The notes below the pieces were generated by a model. That model searched no databases. It was not told the origin of the DNA and saw only the letters and a program-made list of their open reading frames with translations. From Deltaproteobacteria bacterium (GTDB taxonomy: Bacteria; Desulfobacterota; Syntrophia; Syntrophales; UBA5619), in assembly GCA_021372695.1 (NCBI GenBank), contig JAJFTY010000057.1, forward strand, positions 1 through 28,252: a stretch of 28,252 bases of DNA, read 5' to 3'. Every line of letters begins with the position of its first letter. The first letter of the stretch is position 1. Positions 8,175 to 16,414 of this stretch are shown in pieces. Both the position numbers and the translations under genes were made by a program.

Positions 8175-9628
8175 GCGAACCTCTAGGCACGACAGGGCTT
8201 GTCCTCAACGAGCCGCTCCTCTGGGAGCGGGGGAAGAGAGGGCGGTCGGGCTTCTCGATGCCCGCGGCCGATGTGCCGTCGAATCCGCTCCCCGCGGAGA
8301 TGGCGGGCGAAGGGCCCGATTTCCCGGACCTGAGCGAAATCGAGGTGGTCCGCCATTACACGAGGCTCTCCACCTGGAACTTTGGGGTGGACACGGGCCT
8401 CTACCCGCTCGGCTCCTGCACGATGAAGTACAACCCCAAGATCAACGAAAAGCTGGCGGGGCTCCCGGAGTTTGCTGCGGCCCATCCGCTCCTCCCCTCC
8501 GGTCTCTCCCAGGGCGCTCTGAAGGTGATGTTCGACCTGGAGCGGTTCCTCGCCGAGATCACGGGGCTCGACGCGGTGACGCTGCAGCCGGCGGCCGGCG
8601 CCCAGGGGGAGCTGACGGGGATGCTGATCATCCACGCCTTTCATCGCGACCGCGGGAGGCAGAGGACGAAAATCCTGATCCCCGACACGGCGCACGGGAC
8701 GAATCCGGCGAGCGCCGCCCTCTGCGGCTATGCCCCGGTTCCGGTCCCCTCCGGTCCGGACGGCGTCATCCTTCCCGAGACGGTGGCGGCGTTGATGGAT
8801 GAAGAGACCGCGGGGATCATGATCACCAACCCCAACACCCTGGGGCTTTTCGAGACGAACATCCGCGAGATCGCCCGGATCGTCCACGACCGGGGCGGCC
8901 TCGTCTATGGCGACGGGGCCAACATGAACGCCGTCATGGGCATCGTCCGGCCGGGGGAGATCGGCGTGGACATCCTCCACCTGAACCTCCACAAGACCTT
9001 CTCCACCCCGCACGGGGGCGGCGGGCCCGGTGCGGGTCCCGTGGCTGTCCGAAAGGAACTGGCCCGGTTCCTTCCCATTCCCCGCGTCGTCGAACGCAAC
9101 GGGACCTACGAACTTTCCGATAATTTCCCGGAATCAGTCGGTCGGGTCATGGCCTTCCACGGCCACTTCGGCATCATGCTGCGGGCGTACGCTTACATCC
9201 TCAGCATGGGCCCGGACGGACTCAGACAGGCGAGCCGGCTGGCGGTCCTGAACGCCAACTACATCCGGGAAAAACTGAAGGACGTTCTGCACCCGGCCTT
9301 CGACCGCCCCTGCATGCATGAGTGCGTCTTCTCCGACCGGAACCAGCACGAAACCGGAATCACGACGCTGGAGATGGCCAAAAGGCTGATGGACTATGGA
9401 TACCATCCGCCGACCATCTACTTCCCGCTCGTGGTCCACGGCGCGATGATGATCGAGCCCACGGAGACGGAGACGAAGGAGGATCTCGACGCCTTCATCG
9501 AGGCCTTCCGGTCTATTGCGCAGGAGGCGAAGGAGAATCCCGGGGCGCTCCGGGAGGCGCCGGTCCGCTGCAAGGTCAAAAGACTCGACGAGACAGCCGC
9601 GGCCCGGAATCCCTGCCTGACAGGGTAG
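8171..9628 (+). CDS. gcvPB: Glycine dehydrogenase (decarboxylating) subunit 2
   Basis: The PLP-binding half of the P-protein, 485 residues. It decarboxylates glycine and loads the aminomethyl group on lipoyl-GcvH. The sequence shows TGLYPLGSCTMKYNPKINEK near 75-95, QPAAGAQGELTGML, DTAHGTNPASAA, YGDGANMNAVMGI and the PLP lysine K275 in HLNLHKTFSTPHGGGGPG. Its ATG overlaps the gcvPA stop by four bases. Gene order T-H-PA-PB with lipA behind gives a compact glycine cleavage operon. The reaction is reversible, so the complex could also run toward glycine synthesis in an anaerobe. Confidence 0.97.
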   Translation: MSEPLGTTGLVLNEPLLWERGKRGRSGFSMPAADVPSNPLPAEMAGEGPDFPDLSEIEVVRHYTRLSTWNFGVDTGLYPLGSCTMKYNPKINEKLAGLPEFAAAHPLLPSGLSQGALKVMFDLERFLAEITGLDAVTLQPAAGAQGELTGMLIIHAFHRDRGRQRTKILIPDTAHGTNPASAALCGYAPVPVPSGPDGVILPETVAALMDEETAGIMITNPNTLGLFETNIREIARIVHDRGGLVYGDGANMNAVMGIVRPGEIGVDILHLNLHKTFSTPHGGGGPGAGPVAVRKELARFLPIPRVVERNGTYELSDNFPESVGRVMAFHGHFGIMLRAYAYILSMGPDGLRQASRLAVLNANYIREKLKDVLHPAFDRPCMHECVFSDRNQHETGITTLEMAKRLMDYGYHPPTIYFPLVVHGAMMIEPTETETKEDLDAFIEAFRSIAQEAKENPGALREAPVRCKVKRLDETAAARNPCLTG

Positions 9629-9680
9629 GGCATCCCACGCGCTCTCCCCAAGGCCATCATTGCTTCTCGTGAGTCTTGAC

Positions 9681-10568
9681 ATGACGAACCAGAGACATCA
9701 GCCGGAAGGACCCATCCGGAAGCCGGGCTGGCTCGGGCGTCCGCTGCCGTCCGATCCGGCCTTTTCCCGGATCCGCTTTCTTCTGGAAGAGGGGCACCTC
9801 CATACGGTCTGCCAGGAGGCGCGCTGCCCCAACCAGGGGGAGTGCTTTTCCCGGGGTACGGCGGTCTTCCTGATCCTGGGCAATTCCTGCACCCGCCGCT
9901 GCCGCTTCTGCGCCGTGACCCAGGGAGCGCCGGAGAAACCTGACCCTGACGAACCGCGGCGGGTTGCCGAGGCGGCAGCCCGGATGTCCCTCGATTACAT
10001 CGTCGTCACGTCGGTCACCCGCGACGATCTGGCCGACGGCGGCGCCGGTTTTTTTGCGGAGACGATCCGCTGTCTGCGCGCCCGCAGCCCAAGGGCGCGT
10101 GTCGAGGTGCTGATTCCCGATTTTCAGGGGGATGAAGCGGCCCTCCGGACGGTTCTCGATGCCCGTCCCGACGTCCTGAACCACAATCTGGAAACCGTGG
10201 CGCGCCTCTACCAGGAGGTTCGCCCCCAGGCGGTCTACGCCCGCTCGCTGGAGCTGCTCCGGCGGACCGCCGCCTGGGTGCCGGGCGTCGCGGTCAAGTC
10301 GGGATTGATGCTCGGGCTTGGCGAACGTGCCGAAGAGGTCGAATCAACGCTGCACGATCTTCTCGATGCCGGGTGTCAGATCCTGACGCTCGGGCAGTAC
10401 CTTCAACCGAAAAAAGAGTGTCTCCCGGTTGTCCGCTACATTCCGCCCGTGGAATTCGATCAGTGGCGGGAGGCCGCCCTCGACATCGGTTTTGCGCAGG
10501 TGGCGAGCGGACCCCTGGTCCGCAGCTCCTATCATGCCGAGGAACTCTTCCGCCCCCGATGGGAGTGA
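9681..10568 (+). CDS. lipA: Lipoyl synthase (radical SAM)
   Basis: Inserts two sulfurs into the octanoyl chain on GcvH or E2 proteins to make lipoate. From the ATG at 9681 it has 295 residues. The auxiliary cluster motif is C44-x4-C49-x5-C55 (TVCQEARCPNQGEC), the radical SAM cluster is C70-x3-C74-x2-C77 (SCTRRCRFC), and the C-terminal RSSYHAEE has the conserved Arg-Ser-Ser-Tyr at 281-284. All are intact. The start is uncertain: TTG at 9660 and GTG at 9669 are in frame, and no ribosome-binding site is strong, but the ATG matches the usual N-terminus. It follows gcvPB by 52 bp, which ties cofactor assembly to the glycine cleavage operon. No lipB or lplA lies in the window. Confidence 0.95.
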   Translation: MTNQRHQPEGPIRKPGWLGRPLPSDPAFSRIRFLLEEGHLHTVCQEARCPNQGECFSRGTAVFLILGNSCTRRCRFCAVTQGAPEKPDPDEPRRVAEAAARMSLDYIVVTSVTRDDLADGGAGFFAETIRCLRARSPRARVEVLIPDFQGDEAALRTVLDARPDVLNHNLETVARLYQEVRPQAVYARSLELLRRTAAWVPGVAVKSGLMLGLGERAEEVESTLHDLLDAGCQILTLGQYLQPKKECLPVVRYIPPVEFDQWREAALDIGFAQVASGPLVRSSYHAEELFRPRWE

Positions 10569-10614
10569 TGGGAGATCCCCGAGAGCGCAGGGGGTTCAGC
10601 AAAGCGGGGGAACC

Positions 10615-13296
10615 CTACCCGGCGAGCGAAAGGGTGACCCGCACGAGGTCGTCGGAAACGCGGCTGCGGGTCATGCCCAGCCGTTCGCACAGGGCGGTCA
10701 TCCGGTGGTTGGTCGGCTCCACGAAGCCGTAGAATTCCCGCAGGCCCCGCTCCGAGGCGATCCCGACAAGGACGTCCAGGAGCTTCGTGGCCAGCCCCCG
10801 CCCCTGGAAATCGTCGTGGACGATGATCGCAAACTCCCCGGCGGCCCCGTTGGCATCGATGATCAGGTTCCCGATGCCGATGAGCCTCCTTTTCTTCTCC
10901 TGCCTGATCTCGGCAACGATCGCCATTTCCCGGTCATAATCGATGTTGACGGAGCGCACGTGCATCGCATGGCTGATCTGCTTGGGGCTGTGGTAGAACC
11001 GGGAGCGGAGCGTCTCCGGCGAGACGGTGGTGAGCATCTCATGCTCCAGCGGTTCGTCTTCGGGGCGGATCGGCCGGAGGATCACCTCGGTCCCGTCCGA
11101 GAGGCGCCACGGGGTCACATAGCGCGTCGGATAGGGGGTGATGACGAGGTGGGGATAGGCCGATGGGCCCGTCTTGCCTTCGATGTTGTCCATGCCCAGG
11201 ATGATTCGGGCGTCCAGCGCAAAGGCCTTGCCCTCGCTCACGGCGATGGGGTTGATGTCCATCTCCGCGATCTCGGGAAAATCGATGATCATGTTGGAGA
11301 AGCCCACGAGGATTTGTTCGATCTGGCGCAGGTCGGCGGCGGGCTTGCCGCGGTACCCCTGGAGCAAGCGGTAGACGTTGGTCTCCTCCATGAGCCGGCG
11401 GGCCAGGGTCTGGTTCAGCGGAGGCAATCCCACGGAGAAATCGCGGAACAGCTCCACGCCGATTCCCCCCATGCCGAAGAGGATGACTGCCCCGAAGTCG
11501 CGGTCCTTCCTTGCCCCCAGGATCAGTTCATAGTCGATGCGATCGACCATCTTCTGCACGGTGACGCCCCGGATGGTCGCCTCAGGGGCGAGACGGTGGA
11601 CCCCGTCGAGAAGGCGGTTGTAGGCCGCCTTCAGCGCCTCGTCGGAATCGATCCCGATGATGACCCCTCCCACGTCCTGGCGGAAGACGATCTCGGGAGA
11701 GGCGACCTTGAGGACCACGGGATAGCCGATCAGGCGGGCGTGGGAAAGGGCTTCCTCCCAGGTGAAAGCCATCCGGGACGAGATCACGGGGATTCCGTAA
11801 TTCCGGAGGAACTTCCACGAATTCTCCTCAGTGAGGATGAAGCAGGACTCCCGGCAGGCCTGGCGGACCAGCGCCTTGAGATGGTTCTTCGGCGGCGCCT
11901 CATCCATGGGGAGTTCCGAAGGGGTCTCGTTGAGGAGCTGCAGGTTCCGATCGTACTGGGTCATGTAGAGATAGGTCCGGACGGCATCCTCCGCCGTCTC
12001 GTAGGCGGGGATCCCCCTTTCGGCCAGAAGCTTCTTCCCCTGCTGGACCTCGCGTCCCCCCATCCAGGTCGTGAGCAGGGGCTTTTCGGTCCCGGCGGCC
12101 TTATCGATCAGGGCTGAGGCCACCTCTTCGGAGCGGGCCGAATCCTGGGGCGTATAGATCGCCAGCAGGCCGTCCGTTCCCGGATCGTTGAAGCAGATGG
12201 CGGCCGCCTCCGCGTACCGCCGGACATCGGCGTCGCGGAGCAGATCGATCGGATTTCCCGGTTTCCAGTAGGGCGGCATGACAGCAGCCAATGAGCGCAG
12301 GCTCGGCTCGGAAAACTGCGCCAGCACGCCTCCGGAGTGCAGGAGGAGATGGGTGGCCATGATCCCGATGCCGCCGGCGTTCGCCATGACGGCCAGACGC
12401 GGCCCCTTGGGACGGTTTCTGGCATAGAGCACGCTCGCGGCATTGAAAAGGTCCTGCGCCTCCCGGACCCGGACCACGCCCACGCGGCGGAACAGGGCGT
12501 CATAGACCTCTTCCGGACCGGCCATCATGCCCGTGTGAGTCAGGCCCCGGCGCTCTCCCCCTGTGAGGAATGGCGGCTTCAGCAGAACAATGGGCTTGTT
12601 GCGGGCGAAGCCCCGCACGGCGCTGACGAAACGCTTGACGTTGCCGATGACCTCTTCCATGTAGATGATGATGCTCTTTGTATGCGGATCGTCGCCGAGG
12701 AAGTCGATCACATCTCCGAAATCGACGTCGATCGCCGAGCCCAGGGAAACGATCATGCTGAAACCGATGTGGGCGTTGATCCCCCAGTCGAAGAGGGTCC
12801 GGCCGAACGCGCCGGTCTGGGCGATGAAGGCGATGTTCCCCGCTTCAGGCGTCTCCCGGAGAAAGGTCGCGTTGAAGCCGAGATTGGGCCTCATGACCCC
12901 CAGGCAATTGGGGCCGACGATCCGCATCCCATAGGCCCGGTTGATCCGGACGATCTCCTCCTCCAGCCGTTTCCCCGCCTCGCCCGTCTCGCGGAAACCC
13001 GCGGAGATGACGATGATCCCCTCTGTGCTTGCCCGGCCGCAGGTATCGACGATGGCCGGCACGGTCGCGGCAGGGGTGACGATGATGGCGAGGTCCACCG
13101 GTTCGGGCAGCGCTTCGATGCCGTTCCAGCAGGGGCGTCCCAGGACCTCCTTGCGTCCCGGATTGACGGGGTAAACCGTGCGGTCGCCGGAGGCCAGCGT
13201 GTTTTCCAGGATGGTCCGTCCGAAGGTCCCGGCACGGTCCGTTGCGCCGATGACGGCGATCGTTTTTGGATTGAAGAGTTTCCGCAGATCACCCAT
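10615..13296 (-). CDS. Acyl-CoA synthetase (ADP-forming) fused to GNAT acetyltransferase
   Basis: An 893-residue protein. The order is CoA-binding domain (PKTIAVIGATDRAGTFG near 10), succinyl-CoA-ligase-like domain with GPNCLGV near 140 and THTGMMAG with H254, ATP-grasp domain about 484-705 (IPVISSRM, GYPVVLKVASPEI, MDINPIAV) and GNAT domain about 728-893 (VILRPIRPEDE, DDFQGRGLATKLLDVL). The synthetase type converts acyl-CoA, ADP and phosphate to acid, CoA and ATP. H254 fits the phosphohistidine of archaeal acetyl-CoA synthetases (ADP-forming). Related Pat/YfiQ protein acetyltransferases have the same layout with a degenerate synthetase half, so the product could be an energy-conserving ligase, a lysine acetyltransferase, or both. 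GGAGAAACGGC precedes the ATG. It is convergent with lipA and is a separate transcription unit. Confidence 0.85.
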   Translation of the reverse strand: MGDLRKLFNPKTIAVIGATDRAGTFGRTILENTLASGDRTVYPVNPGRKEVLGRPCWNGIEALPEPVDLAIIVTPAATVPAIVDTCGRASTEGIIVISAGFRETGEAGKRLEEEIVRINRAYGMRIVGPNCLGVMRPNLGFNATFLRETPEAGNIAFIAQTGAFGRTLFDWGINAHIGFSMIVSLGSAIDVDFGDVIDFLGDDPHTKSIIIYMEEVIGNVKRFVSAVRGFARNKPIVLLKPPFLTGGERRGLTHTGMMAGPEEVYDALFRRVGVVRVREAQDLFNAASVLYARNRPKGPRLAVMANAGGIGIMATHLLLHSGGVLAQFSEPSLRSLAAVMPPYWKPGNPIDLLRDADVRRYAEAAAICFNDPGTDGLLAIYTPQDSARSEEVASALIDKAAGTEKPLLTTWMGGREVQQGKKLLAERGIPAYETAEDAVRTYLYMTQYDRNLQLLNETPSELPMDEAPPKNHLKALVRQACRESCFILTEENSWKFLRNYGIPVISSRMAFTWEEALSHARLIGYPVVLKVASPEIVFRQDVGGVIIGIDSDEALKAAYNRLLDGVHRLAPEATIRGVTVQKMVDRIDYELILGARKDRDFGAVILFGMGGIGVELFRDFSVGLPPLNQTLARRLMEETNVYRLLQGYRGKPAADLRQIEQILVGFSNMIIDFPEIAEMDINPIAVSEGKAFALDARIILGMDNIEGKTGPSAYPHLVITPYPTRYVTPWRLSDGTEVILRPIRPEDEPLEHEMLTTVSPETLRSRFYHSPKQISHAMHVRSVNIDYDREMAIVAEIRQEKKRRLIGIGNLIIDANGAAGEFAIIVHDDFQGRGLATKLLDVLVGIASERGLREFYGFVEPTNHRMTALCERLGMTRSRVSDDLVRVTLSLAG

Positions 13297-13650
13297 GCCG
13301 TTTCTCCGTTCGGGCTCATGATGATCCCGGGTGAAGAGGAATCAAACCCACCAGTCCACCGTCCTCACAACACGGTGCTGAGGCCTTTGGTGCGACGCCG
13401 TTACCGTTACCATGGTATAAGCCAAAATATGGAAATGCAATCCTTTTTGTGTTTTGCGGATCCCGACTCGACCGCGGGAGAAAGGGCGGCGTCCTTAGCT
13501 TGCACCTCCGAATATGCTCCTCTCGAATCCCCATTCCCCACAATCGGAATCTGCATTATGCTGCCTGTAGGGTTGTGTTCTTTTCGTGTGCACGCGGGTG
13601 GGAGACGGAGGTCGGGAATGGCAAACACGGGTCAGGAATCGGAGGTGAAC
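13297..13650. other. 354-bp divergent intergenic region
   Basis: This region separates the minus-strand acyl-CoA synthetase from the plus-strand universal stress protein and must hold both promoters. It contains a perfect 10-bp palindrome TACCATGGTA at 13408-13417 and a nearby GTTACCGTTACC direct repeat. Candidate promoter elements are weak: TTGCAT/TATACC with a short 15-bp spacer on the minus strand (13440-13414), and TATGCT at 13557-13562 on the plus strand without a good -35. No coding region is supported. Confidence 0.4.
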
Positions 13651-14136
13651 ATGTACAGGAAGATATTGATACCCCTGGATGGGTCGGAATTGGCGGAATG
13701 TGCTTTGGATCATGCAAAGACCCTTCTGGAGGCTGGTCCCGCCGCAGAGGTGGTCCTCTTGAATGTCGTCGTTGTCGATATTCACTGGAGGGAATTGAAT
13801 GTGGGAGAAGAGGGCCATTCCATAACCTTCGACATCAACACCATCATCAAATCATACATGGATAAGTCCAGAAAATACCTGGCAAAAGTCAAATACCGGT
13901 TTGCGTCCGGACTTCCTTCCGCGGATATGAAGGTCAAGACGGAAGCCCTGGAGTCCGACCGACCTTCCGAGACGATCACGGATTATGCCCGGAAGAACGG
14001 CGTAGACCTGATCGTCATGGCGACCCACGGGTACACCGGCATGAAGAAGATGATGCTGGGCAGTGTCGCGTTCAAGGTCCTGAGCGAGTCGACGGTGCCG
14101 GTGCTCCTGGTCAGGCCGGAGGCTTGCCGCAGTTAA
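13651..14136 (+). CDS. Universal stress protein (UspA family)
   Basis: A 161-residue single-domain Usp. It opens with MYRKILIPLDGSELAECALD and ends with the ATP-binding-type signature ATHGYTGMKKMMLGSVA followed by STVPVLLVRP. The glycine-rich loop is intact, so nucleotide binding is likely. The ATG at 13651 has GGAGGTG six bases upstream; the frame stays open far upstream without a start signal of similar quality, so the short form is preferred. Usp proteins are usually induced by starvation, redox or membrane stress; no partner can be named here. The two small genes that follow may belong to the same stress-related set, but a promoter candidate lies between. Confidence 0.9.
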   Translation: MYRKILIPLDGSELAECALDHAKTLLEAGPAAEVVLLNVVVVDIHWRELNVGEEGHSITFDINTIIKSYMDKSRKYLAKVKYRFASGLPSADMKVKTEALESDRPSETITDYARKNGVDLIVMATHGYTGMKKMMLGSVAFKVLSESTVPVLLVRPEACRS

Positions 14137-14224
14137 CGGACTATCGGCCGGAGCCGGCCCCTGCCCGTTGTCTATGGCGTCCAGGCAGGCATGGAGGTCC
14201 GGGAAGGTCTCCGGAAATCTCCAT

Positions 14225-14253
14225 TTGACGAGAATTCAAAAGTATGCAATATC
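14225..14253 (+). promoter_or_regulatory. Possible promoter before the ABM-domain gene
   Basis: TTGACG at 14225-14230 is followed after 17 bp by AATATC at 14248-14253, with a TG dinucleotide in the extended -10 position. The -35 is good and the -10 is weak. It is about 40 bp upstream of the ABM gene. Confidence 0.35.
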
Positions 14254-14295
14254 ACACTCCATTCCGATTAGATCGGAGATGGGGGAGGAGATTCC

Positions 14296-14607
14296 ATGAT
14301 CTGTATGCTGATCGAAGTTCATGTCAAGCCGTCGAAGATAGACAAATTCCTGGAGGTCATCCGATACGACGCAAAGCACTCCGAAAGCGACGAGCCGGGG
14401 TGCGTTCGCTTCGATGTACTGCGGGACGGCGATGATCCCCTGAAGTTCTACTTCTATGAGGTTTACAGGGACGAAGCATCACGACAGGCCCATCAAACGA
14501 TGCCGCATTACGCAAAATGGGCAAAATTCAAGGAAGACGGTTTCGACCGGGAACTGGTTCGTCATTCCACGACCAACGTTTATCCGACGGACGAAGAGTG
14601 GCGGTAG
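14296..14607 (+). CDS. Antibiotic biosynthesis monooxygenase (ABM) domain protein, YgiN/LsrG-like
   Basis: A 103-residue ferredoxin-like alpha-beta-barrel protein. Typical ABM positions are seen: an N-terminal strand MLIEVHVKPSKIDKFLEVI, then EPGCVRFDVLRDGDDPLKFYFYE and DEASRQAHQTMPHYAKW. Relatives include quinol monooxygenase YgiN and the phospho-AI-2 isomerase LsrG; many are uncharacterised. Cofactor-free oxygenases are odd in a strict anaerobe, so an isomerase or stress role is equally possible. The ATG has GGGAGGAGA upstream. The next gene starts 51 bases after its stop and may be co-transcribed. Confidence 0.8.
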   Translation: MICMLIEVHVKPSKIDKFLEVIRYDAKHSESDEPGCVRFDVLRDGDDPLKFYFYEVYRDEASRQAHQTMPHYAKWAKFKEDGFDRELVRHSTTNVYPTDEEWR

Positions 14608-14658
14608 GAGCAGATTATCGCTGCGGCGGGCGATTTCTCATCCCTGTGGGAGGTCAAC

Positions 14659-14949
14659 ATGGACGATCCATTGAAAACCGACAAGATGCATCAAATCCAG
14701 ATCATGACCGGCGACGACCTGTCGAGGGGAAGGTACAGCAACAGCATGATGGTATCCCACAGCGCAGATGAATTCATGATCGACTGGCTGTTGAACTCGC
14801 CGAACGGTGCTCATCTTCTCTCGAGGATCATCGTCAGCCCGGCTCATGTGAAGAGGATCATCAGCGCCCTTCAGGAAAACCTGGATGGCTACGAAAAACA
14901 ATTCGGGCCCGTCAGAGAAAACCACGCCGGCGAGCCAAAGTTTCACTGA
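14659..14949 (+). CDS. DUF3467 domain protein
   Basis: A 96-residue protein matching the small DUF3467 family, recognised by GRYSNSMMVSHSADEF near 24-39, then IDWLL, the SRIIVSPAHVKRI stretch near 55-67 and LQENLDGYEKQFGP. Family function is unknown. GGGAGGTC lies just before the ATG. No signal peptide or membrane segment is seen. It is placed after the ABM gene and before a long non-coding gap. Confidence 0.8.
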   Translation: MDDPLKTDKMHQIQIMTGDDLSRGRYSNSMMVSHSADEFMIDWLLNSPNGAHLLSRIIVSPAHVKRIISALQENLDGYEKQFGPVRENHAGEPKFH

Positions 14950-14963
14950 TCCCGGCCGCCCTC

Positions 14964-14992
14964 TTGACAGCGATGACGGCGGTTAATAGATT
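14964..14992 (+). promoter_or_regulatory. Promoter candidate, TTGACA box
   Basis: A consensus -35 TTGACA at 14964-14969 and TAGATT at 14987-14992 are 17 bp apart. It lies just after the DUF3467 stop and points into the non-coding gap. Confidence 0.4.
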
Positions 14993-15356
14993 ACGATAGA
15001 ATAAGTGATGACTCTGCGATGAGCGTGCGGAGTGCTTCCTCCCCTTCAAGTCTGATCGGCAATGTGCCGATAAGTGAGGATAAGCGGACGAGAAGCTGCG
15101 ATGCGCGTATTGAGTCTATCTGCTGGATCTTAATGAAAAGAGAAGCACGGGGTCTTTGTGGTGATTGCCACCCAGGATGGACCAGATCTTGAATGAAAGA
15201 CTCCAGCTGTAAGGCAAGACGGCATCCGCGGCTCTCGTCTTTTCCCGGGAACCGTTCTCCTTATTCATGATTCATGGAATGCGGTGATACTGCGGAACGG
15301 CTGAATGGCCGTCTTCCAAGCTCCTGGCTTGGCCCTGATCGGGATGTTTTTTTACA

Positions 15357-15385
15357 TTGCTCTGACGTGCACCTTGTGGTATAGG
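15357..15385 (+). promoter_or_regulatory. Promoter candidate for the orphan 168-residue gene
   Basis: TTGCTC at 15357-15362 and TATAGG at 15380-15385 are spaced 17 bp. The predicted start site is about 75 bases before the gene at 15469. Confidence 0.4.
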
Positions 15386-15468
15386 GCTTGGGCGACGTGA
15401 GTAACCGGGATTATCTGCAGCAAAAAACCCTAGTGATCACAGTGAGAAGAACGCGAAAGGGGAATTTT

Positions 15469-15975
15469 ATGCCCAGCATAAAATTTAATCTGTTTACCAG
15501 AGAAATCGAAATGAGGGGTCCGGAATCCTTCATTGAGTCGAATTTTGACAAGATCCGGGATCTGTGGATCGAAAGTTTTGGAGTGAAGGAAGAAGTGAAA
15601 GAAATGATGTTATCGAGGAGGAAGAATCAGGAACCCATGTCAGCTGTTGAAACCAGAAAAATCCAGGAAGGCGTTGAAATTGAAGGGCATCCGTTATCCG
15701 CGGCGTCTCGAGAGTTGTCGGCAACCGGATCTCCCATCCCCCGGGGCGACGGAGCCAAGAGACCGCCGTTGAGGAAATATATCCGGAAAGAGGGGCAGCC
15801 GGGCCAACAAAGGACTGTGGTCGAAGTGGCCGAGCAGAAACCGAAAGAGATTTCAATCGCGTCCCTGAAGGAGAAATTTGGACTGTCCGAATCCAAAATC
15901 GGAGGAATCATGCGGGACGCTGAGAAGCTAGGTAAGATCAAAAGAGGGACTGGCGGCGCGTACTCGTGGGGATAA
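15469..15975 (+). CDS. Uncharacterised protein with winged-helix-like C-terminus
   Basis: A 168-residue protein I do not recognise. The N-terminal 40 residues read as two beta strands and a helix (IKFNLFTREIEMRG, then ESFIESNFDKIRDLWIESFG). The middle, about 55-120, is charged, Pro/Gly-rich and probably disordered. The last 45 residues (ISIASLKEKFGLSESKIGGIM, then RDAEKLGKIKRG) look like a small winged helix. AAAGGGGA precedes the ATG at 15469; a TTG at 15388 in the same frame lies against the promoter and is less likely. A DNA-binding or adaptor role is a guess. Non-coding sequence of about 500 bp flanks it on both sides, so it is probably monocistronic. Confidence 0.65.
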   Translation: MPSIKFNLFTREIEMRGPESFIESNFDKIRDLWIESFGVKEEVKEMMLSRRKNQEPMSAVETRKIQEGVEIEGHPLSAASRELSATGSPIPRGDGAKRPPLRKYIRKEGQPGQQRTVVEVAEQKPKEISIASLKEKFGLSESKIGGIMRDAEKLGKIKRGTGGAYSWG

Positions 15976-16035
15976 AGAGTGCCCAGGCGCATTCGCCTTC
16001 CCGTTCGTCTTCCCATGACGGCACAGCATGAAGGG

Positions 16036-16194
16036 TTCCCCGCCCTGAAGGAGAATCCTGCTCTCGCGGCAGGATGAACCGTGGCGCAGTCTGCTTGGCC
16101 GGCTCATAGACTTGGCCGGGAGCGCAACCCGAAAGCCCCGCCCTGTGGTCGCGGAGCTTCACTTTCCTCGCGTCCGTCAGTCTATGGGCCGTGA
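16036..16194 (-). ncRNA. Candidate structured RNA or mobile-element end, class unknown
   Basis: Several complementary segments are packed here. A perfect 7-bp hairpin has arms at 16055-16061 and 16069-16075. TTCCCC 16036-16041 faces GGAGAA 16050-16055; the mismatch on the plus strand becomes a G-U pair on the minus strand. The 8-mers at 16105-16112 and 16179-16186 are complementary. CTTGGCCGG is repeated directly at 16094-16102 and 16111-16119. The G-U evidence favours the minus strand. Possible explanations are a relic of an IS200/605- or IscB-type element with its guide-like RNA, or an unassigned ncRNA. No tnpB or iscB gene lies beside it. Confidence 0.3.
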
Positions 16195-16385
16195 CGCTCA
16201 AAGCTTACCCACTTACTATTCCGATTGCAACGCGGGGCCGAAACCGCCTGTGCGGATTAATGCGCCCATTCAGATCCGTCCTGCCGGGCGGGGCCGCGGC
16301 GCTCGTTCCCGATCGTTTCGAACCCATCCTCTGCTCAATAAAGGCGCCACTTCACGTGCGAAGTCAAAAAATCAGAAAAAAGTGA

Positions 16386-16414
16386 TAGCATCTGCCTGTG
16401 ATTTTCCGTATAAT
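16386..16414 (+). promoter_or_regulatory. Promoter of the OmpA-type porin
   Basis: A perfect TATAAT at 16409-16414 lies 17 bp after TAGCAT (16386-16391), a weak -35. The position leaves a leader of about 70 nt, and flanking AT-richness supports promoter activity. Confidence 0.55.

Larger units (their letters stand above)
14950..15468. other. 519-bp gap with two promoter candidates
   Basis: No protein gene is supported. An open stretch at 15019-15192 has no ribosome-binding site and no recognisable product. The gap contains TTGACA-17 bp-TAGATT at 14964-14992 and TTGCTC-17 bp-TATAGG at 15357-15385. The first would start a transcript almost 500 bases before the next gene, so an untranslated leader or small RNA is possible. 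Confidence 0.4.

Noticed and set aside
10592..10615. GGGTTC/GAACCC inverted repeat between convergent lipA and the acyl-CoA synthetase gene
   Set aside because: It has only six base pairs, a 12-nt loop and no T-run on either strand, too weak to call a terminator.
15019..15192. 57-residue open frame in the non-coding gap
   Set aside because: It has no ribosome-binding site and no recognisable composition or motif.
16094..16119. Two copies of CTTGGCCGG as a possible CRISPR-like repeat
   Set aside because: There are only two short copies with an 8-nt gap, and no further units or cas genes.
15938..16201. 87-residue minus-strand open frame
   Set aside because: It overlaps the real gene end at 15975 and the inverted-repeat-rich segment, with no start signal; it is probably a by-product of GC-rich sequence.
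16307..16328. GGTTCGAA-like T-loop on the minus strand, possible tRNA fragment
   Set aside because: The T-stem does not pair and no acceptor, D-arm or anticodon arm could be placed.
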